From: Rhodococcus oryzae
GTDB lineage: Bacteria > Actinomycetota > Actinomycetes > Mycobacteriales > Mycobacteriaceae
DNA length: 64,000 bases
NCBI RefSeq assembly: GCF_005049235.1
Contig: NZ_SUMD01000005.1
Location: 372,001 to 436,000 of the forward strand
Direction: 5' to 3'
Each line of letters begins with the position of its first letter. Within the stretch, counting starts at the first letter, position 1. The position numbers were made by a program, and so were the translations under genes. Positions 27,042-34,875 of this stretch are shown here, piece after piece. Below the pieces are notes generated by a model. The model ran no database searches. It was not told the origin of the DNA and saw only the letters and a list, made by a program, of their open reading frames with translations.

Positions 27042-27053
27042 GCGGCTCCGCCG

Positions 27054-27099
27054 CCTGTGCGCGGTTGACGAGTCCAGGGACTCGTCAACCGCGCACAGG
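27054..27099. terminator. 21-bp hairpin between convergent genes
   Basis: The arms at 27054-27074 and 27079-27099 are exact complements around CAGG; the core is CTGTGCGCGGTTGACGAGTC. Placed between the convergent ligase and HerA-like ATPase genes, it can serve as terminator for both. Confidence 0.8.
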
Positions 27100-27103
27100 T
27101 GCG

Positions 27104-28978
27104 TCAGCGCTTGCGGCGGCGGCCGGTGCCGAAGATCGAGCGCGAGATCTCGCGTCCGGCGACGGTGGCTGCCGACCGCAGGAAGCTCTTGACCGCGCTG
27201 TTCTCCATGATCCGCTCCACGGCGCTCGGCTCGTCCGGCGGCGGGGGCGGCAGGTCCGGCAGATCCGGCAGGGCGGGCGGCAGGTCGATGCCGTCCGCGT
27301 TCGGCGCCCCGGACACGCTGGCCGTCAGCTTCTCGTAGGCCGATTCCCGGTCGATGGTCTGGCCGTACTTCGCGTGCAGCGGGCTGGCCGCGGCCGCCGC
27401 CCTGATCGCCGGCTCACCGATGGTGTCCATCAGCGACCGCGGCGGCGGGATCTTCGCCCACGCCACCGGCGTCGGCGCGCCCTTCTCGGACAGCACGGTC
27501 ACCACCGCCTCACCGATGCCGAGCGAGGTCAGCGCCTTCTCCAGGTCGTAATGCTCCGTCTTCGGGTAGGTGCGAACCGTCTTGTTCAGCGCCTTCTGAT
27601 CGTCCGGGGTGAACGCACGCAGGGCGTGCTGGATCCGGGCACCGAGCTGTGAGAGCACGTTGTTGGGAACGTCCGTTGGCAGCTGGGTGCAGAAGAACAC
27701 ACCGACGCCCTTCGAGCGGATCAGCTTGACGGTCTGCTCCACCTGCTGCAGGAACGCCTTCGACGCGTCCGTGAACAGCAGGTGCGCCTCGTCGAAGATG
27801 AAGACCAGCTTCGGCTTGTCCACGTCGCCGACCTCGGGCAGCGTCTGGAACAGATCGGCGAGCACCCACATCAGGAAGGTGGAGAACATCACCGGGCGGG
27901 CCGCCTGCGCGCCCAGCTCGAACAGCGTGATGATGCCCTTGCCGTCCGGCCCGACCCGCAGCAGATCCTCGGTCTCCAGCTCCGGCTCGCCGAAGAAGGT
28001 GTCGCCGCCGCCCGCCTCCAGGTTGACCAGCGCGCGCAGGATCACGCCCGCGGTGGCCGAGGAGACACCGCCGATGCCCTTGAGGTCGGCCTTGCCCTCG
28101 TCGGAGGTCAGGTGCGCGATGACCGAGCGCAGGTCCTTGAGGTCGAGCAGCGCGAGGCCCTGGGTGTCCGCCCAGTGGAAGATCAACCCGAGCGTGGACT
28201 CCTGGGTTTCGTTGAGCCCCAACACCTTGCTCAGCAGGATCGGCCCGAAGCTGGTGATGCTCGCGCGCACCGGGATGCCGATGCCCTCGGTGCCGAGCGA
28301 GAGGAACTCGACAGGGAACCCCGTCGGTACCCAGTCGGTGATGCCGGTCGAGACGGCCCGCGCGACCATCTTCTCGCTCGACTCGCCTGGCGCGGAGAGC
28401 CCGGATACGTCGCCCTTGACGTCGGCCATCACCACGGGCACGCCGGCGGCCGAGAGCTGCTCGCAGATGCCCTGCAACGTCTTCGTCTTGCCGGTGCCGG
28501 TCGCGCCCGCGACCAGTCCGTGGCGGTTGATCGTGGCGAGCGGGATCCGTACGCGCGCAGCGGGATCCACGACACCGTCGACGATCACCGTGCCCAGCTC
28601 CAGCGCCGCGCCCTCGAACGCGTAGCCCGCGGCGATCTCCTGCGCGGCCGGGCTCGGAGCGGCGGCGGTCTCGACCGGGGCGGGGACGGCCTCGGCGGGA
28701 GCCGCTGCGGCGGGAGCCGCTGCGGCGGGCGTGGCTTCGGCCGCAGCAGCGGTGGCGGGAGCGGCGTCGACCGGGGCAGGCTTGGCCGGGGTCTTCGCCG
28801 CCTGGACCCGCGCTGCCTCCGCTGCGGCCTGCTCCGCGGCCTCTGCCGCCGCGAGCGCCTCCGCGGCCACGCGGGCGGCCTCTTCGGCAGCGGCCTTGGC
28901 GGCCTTGGCCTTCTCCTCGAGCGATACCGAGTCCACCTGTGGAGCGGATTCACCGGATGAGGTTGGATCCACCGTCAT
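27104..28978 (-). CDS. HerA/DUF853-type P-loop ATPase (Rv2510c-like)
   Basis: A 624-residue ATPase. Residues ~15-115 are an Ala/Glu/Pro-rich stretch with coiled-coil then low-complexity character, absent in short members. The HAS-barrel-like start leads to Walker A GATGTGKTKTLQG (~155-165), PVVMADVKGDVSG, and Walker B KLVFIFDEAHLLFTD, with the sensor VFFCTQLPTDVPNN. DUF853 proteins are HerA-like ring translocases of uncertain substrate. The basic C-terminus (FGTGRRRKR) could bind nucleic acid or the membrane. It is divergent from orn as in M. tuberculosis. Confidence 0.85.
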   Translation of the reverse strand: MTVDPTSSGESAPQVDSVSLEEKAKAAKAAAEEAARVAAEALAAAEAAEQAAAEAARVQAAKTPAKPAPVDAAPATAAAAEATPAAAAPAAAAPAEAVPAPVETAAAPSPAAQEIAAGYAFEGAALELGTVIVDGVVDPAARVRIPLATINRHGLVAGATGTGKTKTLQGICEQLSAAGVPVVMADVKGDVSGLSAPGESSEKMVARAVSTGITDWVPTGFPVEFLSLGTEGIGIPVRASITSFGPILLSKVLGLNETQESTLGLIFHWADTQGLALLDLKDLRSVIAHLTSDEGKADLKGIGGVSSATAGVILRALVNLEAGGGDTFFGEPELETEDLLRVGPDGKGIITLFELGAQAARPVMFSTFLMWVLADLFQTLPEVGDVDKPKLVFIFDEAHLLFTDASKAFLQQVEQTVKLIRSKGVGVFFCTQLPTDVPNNVLSQLGARIQHALRAFTPDDQKALNKTVRTYPKTEHYDLEKALTSLGIGEAVVTVLSEKGAPTPVAWAKIPPPRSLMDTIGEPAIRAAAAASPLHAKYGQTIDRESAYEKLTASVSGAPNADGIDLPPALPDLPDLPPPPPDEPSAVERIMENSAVKSFLRSAATVAGREISRSIFGTGRRRKR

Positions 28979-29095
28979 TCATGCCCTCCTCGGAGCGACA
29001 ACGTCTGCGAATGTGTCCGCCGCCGCCCAGCCGACCGGGCCCGCGAAGCGACCAGTTGACCTTAACCCGGTCTTCGGCTGACTACTGTGTTCCTG

Positions 29096-29695
29096 GTGCA
29101 GGACAAACTTGTGTGGATCGATTGCGAAATGACCGGACTGCGGCTCGGCACCGACAAGCTGATCGAGGTGGCCGCGCTGGTCACCGACAGCGATCTGAAT
29201 GTGCTCGGAGAAGGCGTGGACATCGTCATCCACGCCGACGACGCCGCGCTGGCCGACATGCCCGACGTCGTCAAGAGGATGCACGAGCGCTCCGGACTGA
29301 CCGAGGAGGTGCGCCGGTCGACGGTGACGCTCGAGGAGGCCGAGCAGCAGGTGCTCGCCTACATCCGCGAGCACATCCCCGCCGCGGGCACCGCCCCCCT
29401 GGCGGGCAACTCGATCGCCACCGACCGCGGCTTCCTCGCCAGGGACATGCCCGCACTCGACGAATACCTGCACTACCGGATGATCGACGTCAGCTCGATC
29501 AAGGAGCTGTGCCGCCGCTGGTATCCCCGGATCTACTTCGGCCAGCCGGAGAAGGGGCTCGCGCACCGGGCGCTGGCGGACATCCAGGAATCCATCCGCG
29601 AACTCAAGTACTACCGACGGACCGCATTCGTCGCGGAGCCCGGTCCCACCACCGACGACATCGCCGCGGTCGTCGAGGATCTGGTCGCCGAATAG
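29096..29695 (+). CDS. orn: Oligoribonuclease
   Basis: A 199-residue DEDDh 3'-5' exonuclease that degrades nanoRNAs and pGpG. The catalytic residues are visible in [31 protein letters not shown] and [10 protein letters not shown]. The GTG at 29096 (VQDKLVWID) matches the M. tuberculosis start; a GTG three codons earlier is less likely. No ribosome site is present, and TACTGT lies at 29083-29088, seven bases before the start, so the transcript is probably leaderless. tRNA-His follows, as in mycobacteria. Confidence 0.95.
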   Translation: MQDKLVWIDCEMTGLRLGTDKLIEVAALVTDSDLNVLGEGVDIVIHADDAALADMPDVVKRMHERSGLTEEVRRSTVTLEEAEQQVLAYIREHIPAAGTAPLAGNSIATDRGFLARDMPALDEYLHYRMIDVSSIKELCRRWYPRIYFGQPEKGLAHRALADIQESIRELKYYRRTAFVAEPGPTTDDIAAVVEDLVAE

Positions 29696-29702
29696 ATATC
29701 GA

Positions 29703-29733
29703 TTGGCATTCCGGCGACGAGTCAGGCTAATAT
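29703..29733 (+). promoter_or_regulatory. Promoter of tRNA-His
   Basis: TTGGCA (29703-29708) and TAATAT (29728-29733) are separated by 19 bp and lie about 50 bp before the tRNA. The -10 box is near consensus in an otherwise GC-rich stretch. Confidence 0.55.
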
Positions 29734-29784
29734 CGTGCACGCCGATACGGAGCAGCCCGCGAGGGTGAAACCATGCCGGCAATG

Positions 29785-29857
29785 GTGACTGTAGTTCAGT
29801 TGGTAGAGCACCAGGTTGTGATCCTGGCTGTCGCGGGTTCGAGTCCCGTCAGTCACC
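29785..29857 (+). tRNA. tRNA-His (GTG anticodon)
   Basis: Cloverleaf with acceptor arms GTGACTG/CAGTCAC and anticodon stem CCAGG/CCTGG around a loop with GTG. The T arm is GCGGGTTCGAGTCCCGT. A G at 29784 facing discriminator C 29857 supplies the G-1 identity base of tRNA-His. CCA is not encoded. A strong terminator follows at 29864. Confidence 0.95.
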
Positions 29858-29863
29858 CGAAGA

Positions 29864-29897
29864 GAAAGCCCCCCCGACTCCGGTCGGGGGGGCTTTC
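29864..29897 (+). terminator. Terminator of tRNA-His
   Basis: GAAAGCCCCCCCGAC (29864-29878) pairs exactly with 29883-29897 around a 4-nt loop. Pyrimidine-rich sequence follows. Confidence 0.85.
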
Positions 29898-29956
29898 TCC
29901 GTTTCCGGGGCAGGCAACGGCCCCTGCGACCCGGCACACCGGTCCGTACAACGCGA

Positions 29957-29990
29957 AGGGCCCCGCACCCTGTTGTGGGTGCGGGGCCCT
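29957..29990 (-). terminator. Terminator of the L,D-transpeptidase gene
   Basis: AGGGCCCCGCACCC (29957-29970) and its exact complement (29977-29990) flank a 6-nt loop, 17 bp beyond the stop of the minus-strand transpeptidase gene. Confidence 0.8.
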
Positions 29991-30006
29991 CGCTACGGCC
30001 GCGAGA

Positions 30007-31221
30007 TCAGGCGTTGCCGGCCTTCCAGGTCGCCCACGGGATGTTCCAGTCACCGAGTCCGTCGGTGCCGGACAGCGTGCCGCCCACCGTGTTCTTCACG
30101 ATCGTCAGGTCGCCGCGCTTGGTGTTCTCGAACACCCACCGCGCGTTGGCCGGGCTCAGGTTCAGGCAGCCGTGGCTGACGTTGGCCGAGCCCTGGTCCC
30201 CCACCGACCACGGCGCGGAGTGGAAGAAGATGCCGCTGTAGGACATTCGGGTCGCGTAGTCCACGGGGGTCTTGTAGCCCTGCGGGGAGTTCACCGGGAC
30301 GCCGTACGTGGACGAGTCCATGATCAGGTGCTCGAAACGGTCGCCGATGATGTAGACACCGTTGTCGGTGGGCGAGCTGTCCTTGCCCATCGACGTCGGC
30401 ATCGTCATGACCACCTGGCCGTTGCGCTCGAACGTGACCTGCTTGGTGTTGTCGTCGGCGTACGCGATCATCGAGTCGCCGATCCGGAACTCACGGTGCT
30501 CGTTCGCCTGGCCGAACAGGGTGCCGCCGAGGTTGCGGCCGAAGACGTTGACGTCCACCGTCACCGCGGTGCCAGGGGCCCAGTAGTTCTCGGGACGCCA
30601 GCGCACCTCGCGGTCGTTGACCCAGTAGAAGGCGCCAGGCACCGGCGGGTTGGTGACGACGGTGATGGCGTCCTGCGCGGCCTGGCGGTCGGGGATCGAC
30701 TCGTCGAACTGCACCGCGACGGGCTGGCCGATCCCGACGACGTCCCCGTCCCCCGGCATCACATACGGCTTGGTGAGGTTGCCGGGCGAGCTGGTGGTGA
30801 AGCTCGACACCGTCGTGCTCGCACCGCCAAGCCCGAAGGCGTCGGCCTCCAGACGGTATTCGCCGTTGTACTTGAGCGGCTGCGTGTTCACCCAGGACTG
30901 ACCGTCCGGGGCGATGGCGCCTGCCACGGGGTCGCCGGACGCGTCGAGCAGCGTCACCTTCGACAGCTTGCCGTCCGCGACCCGGACCGCGACGGGGTCG
31001 CCGGGCGAGTGCCCGACCGCGCCGTCCGCCACGACCGACGTCACCTTCGGCTTGATCAACTCGAACACCGGGTTCAGGTCGATGGCCGCCTGTGCGGGCG
31101 CCGCCTCGGCATCCTCACCGAACTGCACCGTGCACCCTGTCGCCACGAGCATCGCCGCCGCCGCGAGAGCCACCGCACTCAGCGTTCCCCGTATGGTCGC
31201 CACCCTGATCCCCACCCTCAT
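30007..31221 (-). CDS. Lipoprotein L,D-transpeptidase (LdtB/LppS-like)
   Basis: A 404-residue exported enzyme. The signal peptide ends in lipobox LVATGC, giving lipid anchoring at the outer face of the membrane. Two Ig-like domains (about residues 45-250) precede the YkuD catalytic domain with [37 protein letters not shown] and the active-site [12 protein letters not shown]. It forms 3-3 cross-links in peptidoglycan and binds carbapenems. The start (ATG 31221, MRVGIRV) puts the signal peptide at the normal place. Position between tRNA-His and tRNA-Lys equals Rv2518c. Confidence 0.92.
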   Translation of the reverse strand: MRVGIRVATIRGTLSAVALAAAAMLVATGCTVQFGEDAEAAPAQAAIDLNPVFELIKPKVTSVVADGAVGHSPGDPVAVRVADGKLSKVTLLDASGDPVAGAIAPDGQSWVNTQPLKYNGEYRLEADAFGLGGASTTVSSFTTSSPGNLTKPYVMPGDGDVVGIGQPVAVQFDESIPDRQAAQDAITVVTNPPVPGAFYWVNDREVRWRPENYWAPGTAVTVDVNVFGRNLGGTLFGQANEHREFRIGDSMIAYADDNTKQVTFERNGQVVMTMPTSMGKDSSPTDNGVYIIGDRFEHLIMDSSTYGVPVNSPQGYKTPVDYATRMSYSGIFFHSAPWSVGDQGSANVSHGCLNLSPANARWVFENTKRGDLTIVKNTVGGTLSGTDGLGDWNIPWATWKAGNA

Positions 31222-31441
31222 GTACTCGAAGCCACTACACACACCATCCACAACCGGCCGCCACAGGGCGCACACCGGACGCGCAGAGCTGTGAACTGCC
31301 ATGATGCCAGGCTCGGCGCCATGCCAGCCAACAGCGTCCCGGCCGACCCAATAACGTTCACATTCCAATCGCCGCCCGGGCCGCGAGCGTTACCCCGTAC
31401 AGGCCCCTGACCAGCCCGTCGAGTGCCGATGGGGGGCTGAT

Positions 31442-31471
31442 TTGCATTCGCTCGGATCGCTCGTCTAATGT
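31442..31471 (+). promoter_or_regulatory. Promoter of tRNA-Lys
   Basis: TTGCAT (31442-31447) and TAATGT (31466-31471) at 18-bp spacing, about 48 bp before tRNA-Lys. The rest of the ~300-bp gap between the transpeptidase start (31221) and the tRNA shows no coding pattern and should hold the ldt promoter. Confidence 0.6.
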
Positions 31472-31518
31472 TCTCCACGTCGCAGAGAGCGGGGCGCGAG
31501 TCCCGAGCGAGTGACAAT

Positions 31519-31591
31519 GCGCCTATAGCTCAGTTGGTAGAGCAAGTGACTCTTAATCACTGGGTCCGGGGTTCGAGTCCCTGTGGGCGCA
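31519..31591 (+). tRNA. tRNA-Lys (CTT anticodon)
   Basis: Acceptor arms GCGCCTA/TGGGCGC (one G-T pair), D arm TAGCTCAGTTGGTAGAGC, anticodon stem GTGAC/ATCAC with loop carrying CTT, and T arm with GTTCGAGTCC. CCA is not encoded. A terminator hairpin follows at 31598. Confidence 0.95.
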
Positions 31592-31597
31592 CACGAG

Positions 31598-31626
31598 AAG
31601 GCCCCGACCGTCACGGTCGGGGCCTT
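31598..31626 (+). terminator. Terminator of tRNA-Lys
   Basis: AAGGCCCCGACCG (31598-31610) pairs with 31614-31626 around TCA and is followed by CTTTG. Confidence 0.85.
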
Positions 31627-31683
31627 CTTTGTCGTTGCAGAGTTCGACATCGTTGCGTGGGAGGGCCGCACGGGGCTCGGTCC

Positions 31684-32169
31684 TCAGTTCGCGAAGTGCC
31701 GTCCCAACTTTCGGTGCCGGTGCGCGAAGAACCGGCCGATCACCCGCTCCAGCAGCCCGGGCAGCCCGGGGACGGCTGCGATCGGACCCCGCGGCTCGAA
31801 ACGCACCCGGTCGTGCACGAGGGTCCGTCGCGCGCCGTCGGCGGTCAGGGTCCGCTCGTGCTCCCATGTCCGCATCGAGGCCATCGTCGAGCGCTCGAGG
31901 AACCGGTGGCCCGGCTCCAGTTCGGCGAGCATCAGGTCGTCATGGTCGAACGGGACGATGCCGAACAGGTACAGCCGGCATCGTCCGACCTTGCGGCCGA
32001 CCTCCACGGTGTCCACCGTCAGCCCCCGCGCGCCCCTGGGCATCGCCATCCGCAGCAGCGGCATCATCTCGTCGTTGATGCCCCGCGGGGTGACGATCCG
32101 CGCCCAGACGGCCTCGCGCGGCGCCTCGACGACCGAGGTCCGCTCGAAGGTGCGGAATCGGGTGGACAC
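31684..32169 (-). CDS. SRPBCC-superfamily protein
   Basis: The 161-residue product starts at a GTG (VSTRFRTFERTSVVEAPREA) and fits the START/SRPBCC helix-grip fold. It opens with a strand and the VEAPREAVWARI helix, and the long C-terminal helix is GLLERVIGRFFAHRHRKLGR. Such proteins bind hydrophobic ligands or catalyse cyclisations. It lies 8 nt downstream of the DUF3618 gene on the same strand and is probably co-transcribed. No catalytic residue can be assigned. Confidence 0.75.
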   Translation of the reverse strand: MSTRFRTFERTSVVEAPREAVWARIVTPRGINDEMMPLLRMAMPRGARGLTVDTVEVGRKVGRCRLYLFGIVPFDHDDLMLAELEPGHRFLERSTMASMRTWEHERTLTADGARRTLVHDRVRFEPRGPIAAVPGLPGLLERVIGRFFAHRHRKLGRHFAN

Positions 32170-32177
32170 CGCGTCGA

Positions 32178-32420
32178 TCAGCGGAAGATCTTGCGCAGCA
32201 CCAGTACCGCGACCAAGGCGCCCGCGCCGATCAGGGCGAACTTGACCGGCGGCTCGTTGACCTTGGCGACCAGGCCGGCCTTGGCGTTCTCGACCAGTCG
32301 CTTCGGGTTGGTGCGGACGCTCAGTTCGTCGAGCGTGCTGGCGAGCTGGTTGCGCGCCTGCTCGATGTCGCGCTCGATGCTCTCGGTGTCCCTGGGCACG
32401 TGGATCCCACTTTCTCTCAT
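32178..32420 (-). CDS. DUF3618 membrane-tail protein (Rv2520c-like)
   Basis: This 80-residue protein has an amphipathic N-terminal helix with the DUF3618 signature DTESIERDIEQARNQLASTL DELS and one C-terminal transmembrane helix (FALIGAGALVAVLVLRKIFR). It is a tail-anchored protein of unknown role; relatives often accompany phage-shock/holin-like YtpR genes. The position beside bcp is the same as in M. tuberculosis. ATG 32420 is used; a GTG at the VPRD position would shorten it by 7 residues. Confidence 0.85.
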   Translation of the reverse strand: MRESGIHVPRDTESIERDIEQARNQLASTLDELSVRTNPKRLVENAKAGLVAKVNEPPVKFALIGAGALVAVLVLRKIFR

Positions 32421-32526
32421 CGTCGATCTTGCTTGGTCATGACCGTACCGGTGCGGCGCGCGTGGGCGCAGGGAGGAACCGCCGAGGTCCGGTGTCACGG
32501 CCGGGGGTGCCAGTAACCTGGTCGGC

Positions 32527-33000
32527 GTGACCGAGAACATCAGACTCGCCGCCGGGGACACCGCGCCCGGCTTCACCCTGCCCGACGCCGACGGCAAGGA
32601 GGTCTCGCTCGCCGACTACCGCGGACGCAAGGTGATCGTGTACTTCTACCCGGCGGCCAGCACCCCGGGCTGCACCAAGCAGGCCTGCGACTTCCGCGAC
32701 AACCTGGCCGAGCTGAACGGCGCTGGCCTGGACGTCGTCGGCATCTCCCCCGACAAGCCCGCGAAGCTGGCCAAGTTCCGCGACAACGAGGAGCTCACCT
32801 TCCCGTTGCTGTCGGATCCGGAGCGCGAGACGCTCAAGGCCTGGGGCGCGTTCGGCGAGAAGACCATGTACGGCAAGACCGTGCAGGGCGTGATCCGCTC
32901 CACCTTCCTGGTCGACGAGCAGGGCAAGATCGAGGTGGCCCAGTACAACGTCCGGGCCACCGGTCACGTCGCCAAGCTGCGCCGCGACCTGTCCGTCTGA
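32527..33000 (+). CDS. bcp: Peroxiredoxin of the BCP/PrxQ type
   Basis: A 157-residue thiol peroxidase. The peroxidatic site is in YFYPAASTPGCTKQACDFRD, with Cys spaced by five residues, which gives the intrasubunit disulfide of the BCP class. TPGCT is the conserved active-site loop. It reduces peroxides and lipid hydroperoxides using thioredoxin or mycothiol-linked reductants. GTG start. Divergent from the DUF3618 gene and converging on the peptidase gene. Confidence 0.92.
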   Translation: MTENIRLAAGDTAPGFTLPDADGKEVSLADYRGRKVIVYFYPAASTPGCTKQACDFRDNLAELNGAGLDVVGISPDKPAKLAKFRDNEELTFPLLSDPERETLKAWGAFGEKTMYGKTVQGVIRSTFLVDEQGKIEVAQYNVRATGHVAKLRRDLSV

Positions 33001-33014
33001 GCCCGACCCCGCAG

Positions 33015-34361
33015 TCAGCGGGTAGCGGCGAACCGTCCGAGGAACAGCGCCTCCGCGACCGCGAGGTTCTCGATCTCGGACGGGTCGACGCTCTCGTTGG
33101 GGGCATGGATGAGGCAGCGCGGCTCCTCGACCCCGAGCATCACGATCTCCGCACCGGGGACCATGGTCGCGAAGACGTTGCAGAGCGGGATGGAGCCGCC
33201 CTGCCCCACCGTGCCGAGCGGCTTCCCGAAGGCCTCGGCCATGGCGTCGGCGAGGGCCGCGTAGCCGGGCCCGTCCGTTTTGGCGCGGAACGGCGATCCG
33301 ATCTGCTCCGGTTCGACCGTCACCCGCGCGCCCCACGGCGCGGCGGCCTCCAGGTGTGCGATCAGCGCGTCCTGCGCCTTCTGCGGGTCCATCCCGGGCG
33401 GCACCCGCAGGTTCAGTCGCGCCGACGCCCTCGGCTGGATCGCGGCGGCCGACCCCACGACCGGCGGGCAGTCCATCCCGAGGATCGTCAGCGCGGGCCT
33501 GGCCCACACCGAATCCGCGACCGAACCCGATCCGGGCAGGCCGACCCCGTCGAGCACCCCGGCGTCGGTGCGGAACTGCGCCTCGGCGTATTCGGCACCG
33601 TCCCACCGCTGCCCGGAGTCCAGACCCTCGACCACGGTGTTGCCGTCCTCGTCGCGGAGCGTCGCCAGCATCTGCACCAGCGCGGCGAGGGCGTCGGGCG
33701 CGGGCCCGCCGAACATCCCGGAGTGCACCTCCCCTGCCATCGTCTCGACGTACACGACGACATTCGCCATCCCACGCAGGGTGATCGTCGCCGTCGGCTC
33801 GCCGACCTCGGCGTTGCCGGTGTCCACCACCAGGATCATGTCGGCCTCGAACAGTTCGGGGCGCTGTTGCACCAGCTCCTCGAGGCCACCGGTACCCATC
33901 TCCTCGGAGCCCTCGGCCACCACCCGGATGCCGACGGGGAAAGGCGTGCCGAGCGCGCGCAATGCGAGCAGGTGCATCACGATGTTGCCCTTGCAGTCCG
34001 CCGCACCGCGCCCATACCAGCGGCCGTCGCGTTCGGTGAGCTCGAATGGCGGGGTGTGCCACAGCTTCTCGTTGCCCGGCGGCTGAACGTCGTAGTGGCA
34101 GTAGAGGAGAACCGTCGGCGCGCCCTCGGGCCCCGGCTGGTGCCCGACGACGGCGTTCGAGCCGTCCGGGGTCTCGATCAGCTCGACGTGGCCGATTCCG
34201 GCCGCAACGAAGGCGTCCCGCACCCAGTTCGCCGCGTCCGTGCACCCCTGCGGCGGGAACTGACGGGGATCGGCCACCGACTTGAAGCCCACCAGCGTGG
34301 CGAGCTCCGTGCGCGCCGTGGGCATCAAGTCCCTTACCTTGGAGCGAATCTCGTCTGGCAT
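33015..34361 (-). CDS. M20-family metallopeptidase / dipeptidase (Rv2522c-like)
   Basis: A 448-residue cytosolic enzyme with M20 zinc motifs: LLYCHYDVQPPG, GRGAADCKGNIV, EGSEEMGTGG, then the lid domain (GEVHSGMFGG) and a late His in CLIHAPNESVD. The ATG at 34361 has an AAGGAGG site 5 nt upstream, which fixes the start. The family removes or splits dipeptides or succinyl-diamino substrates; Rv2522c is an uncharacterised member. The gene is adjacent to the GadC-like permease operon on the same strand. Confidence 0.88.
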   Translation of the reverse strand: MPDEIRSKVRDLMPTARTELATLVGFKSVADPRQFPPQGCTDAANWVRDAFVAAGIGHVELIETPDGSNAVVGHQPGPEGAPTVLLYCHYDVQPPGNEKLWHTPPFELTERDGRWYGRGAADCKGNIVMHLLALRALGTPFPVGIRVVAEGSEEMGTGGLEELVQQRPELFEADMILVVDTGNAEVGEPTATITLRGMANVVVYVETMAGEVHSGMFGGPAPDALAALVQMLATLRDEDGNTVVEGLDSGQRWDGAEYAEAQFRTDAGVLDGVGLPGSGSVADSVWARPALTILGMDCPPVVGSAAAIQPRASARLNLRVPPGMDPQKAQDALIAHLEAAAPWGARVTVEPEQIGSPFRAKTDGPGYAALADAMAEAFGKPLGTVGQGGSIPLCNVFATMVPGAEIVMLGVEEPRCLIHAPNESVDPSEIENLAVAEALFLGRFAATR

Positions 34362-34395
34362 TGCCACCTCCTTGGCTGTCACCGACGGCTGCCGC

Positions 34396-34875
34396 TCAGC
34401 TGCCGTCGACAAGTTTCAGATCGTTCAGGGTTTCCTCGAACTCGGCCGACTGGTCCGGGCAGTAGACCTCGATCACCAACCGCGCCCCATCCACCGCATC
34501 GTGGGTCGCGAGAATGGGGCGCTGGCCGGGGCCGGCTGCGCCGCTGACGAGTTGCTGATTGAGCACACCGGTCCTGAGCGCGTTGCCCGGGTCGGTGCAC
34601 GCGGCACCGCCGTCCGATCCGAGCACCCGCGCGGTCGCCTCGACGTCGAGAGCGCCGAGGCCCGCCGCCTCGAACTGCGCCGCGAGCTCGGTGGCCTTGG
34701 CATCCGCCTCGTCGGAGCGTTTGTTCTCGTTGAAGGTGACCAGACCCCAGGCCGCCAGCCCGACGAACACCGCGAAGGCCGCCAGATAGAGGATCCAGTG
34801 CGTGTTCTCCGGCCGCTTGTGCAGATCGTCGACGGCGGCCACGTTGACCTCGCCCTTCTCCGGTGTGGTCATCAC
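34396..34875 (-). CDS. Single-pass membrane protein linked to the permease gene
   Basis: A 159-residue protein, with GTG (34875) or the next ATG (34872) as start. A short cytosolic N-terminus precedes one transmembrane helix (ILYLAAFAVFVGLAAWGLV, ~28-46), and the outer domain of ~110 residues has two Cys (AACTDPGNALR and EVYCPDQSAEF) that could form a disulfide. The fold is not recognised. Its start overlaps the end of the permease gene (GTGATG), so it may be an accessory subunit. The peptidase gene follows 34 nt later and may be co-transcribed. Confidence 0.7.
   Translation of the reverse strand: MMTTPEKGEVNVAAVDDLHKRPENTHWILYLAAFAVFVGLAAWGLVTFNENKRSDEADAKATELAAQFEAAGLGALDVEATARVLGSDGGAACTDPGNALRTGVLNQQLVSGAAGPGQRPILATHDAVDGARLVIEVYCPDQSAEFEETLNDLKLVDGS

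Noticed and set aside
29773-31410. A plus-strand open frame across tRNA-His and the transpeptidase gene
   Set aside because: It includes the tRNA itself and is antisense to a well-supported L,D-transpeptidase.
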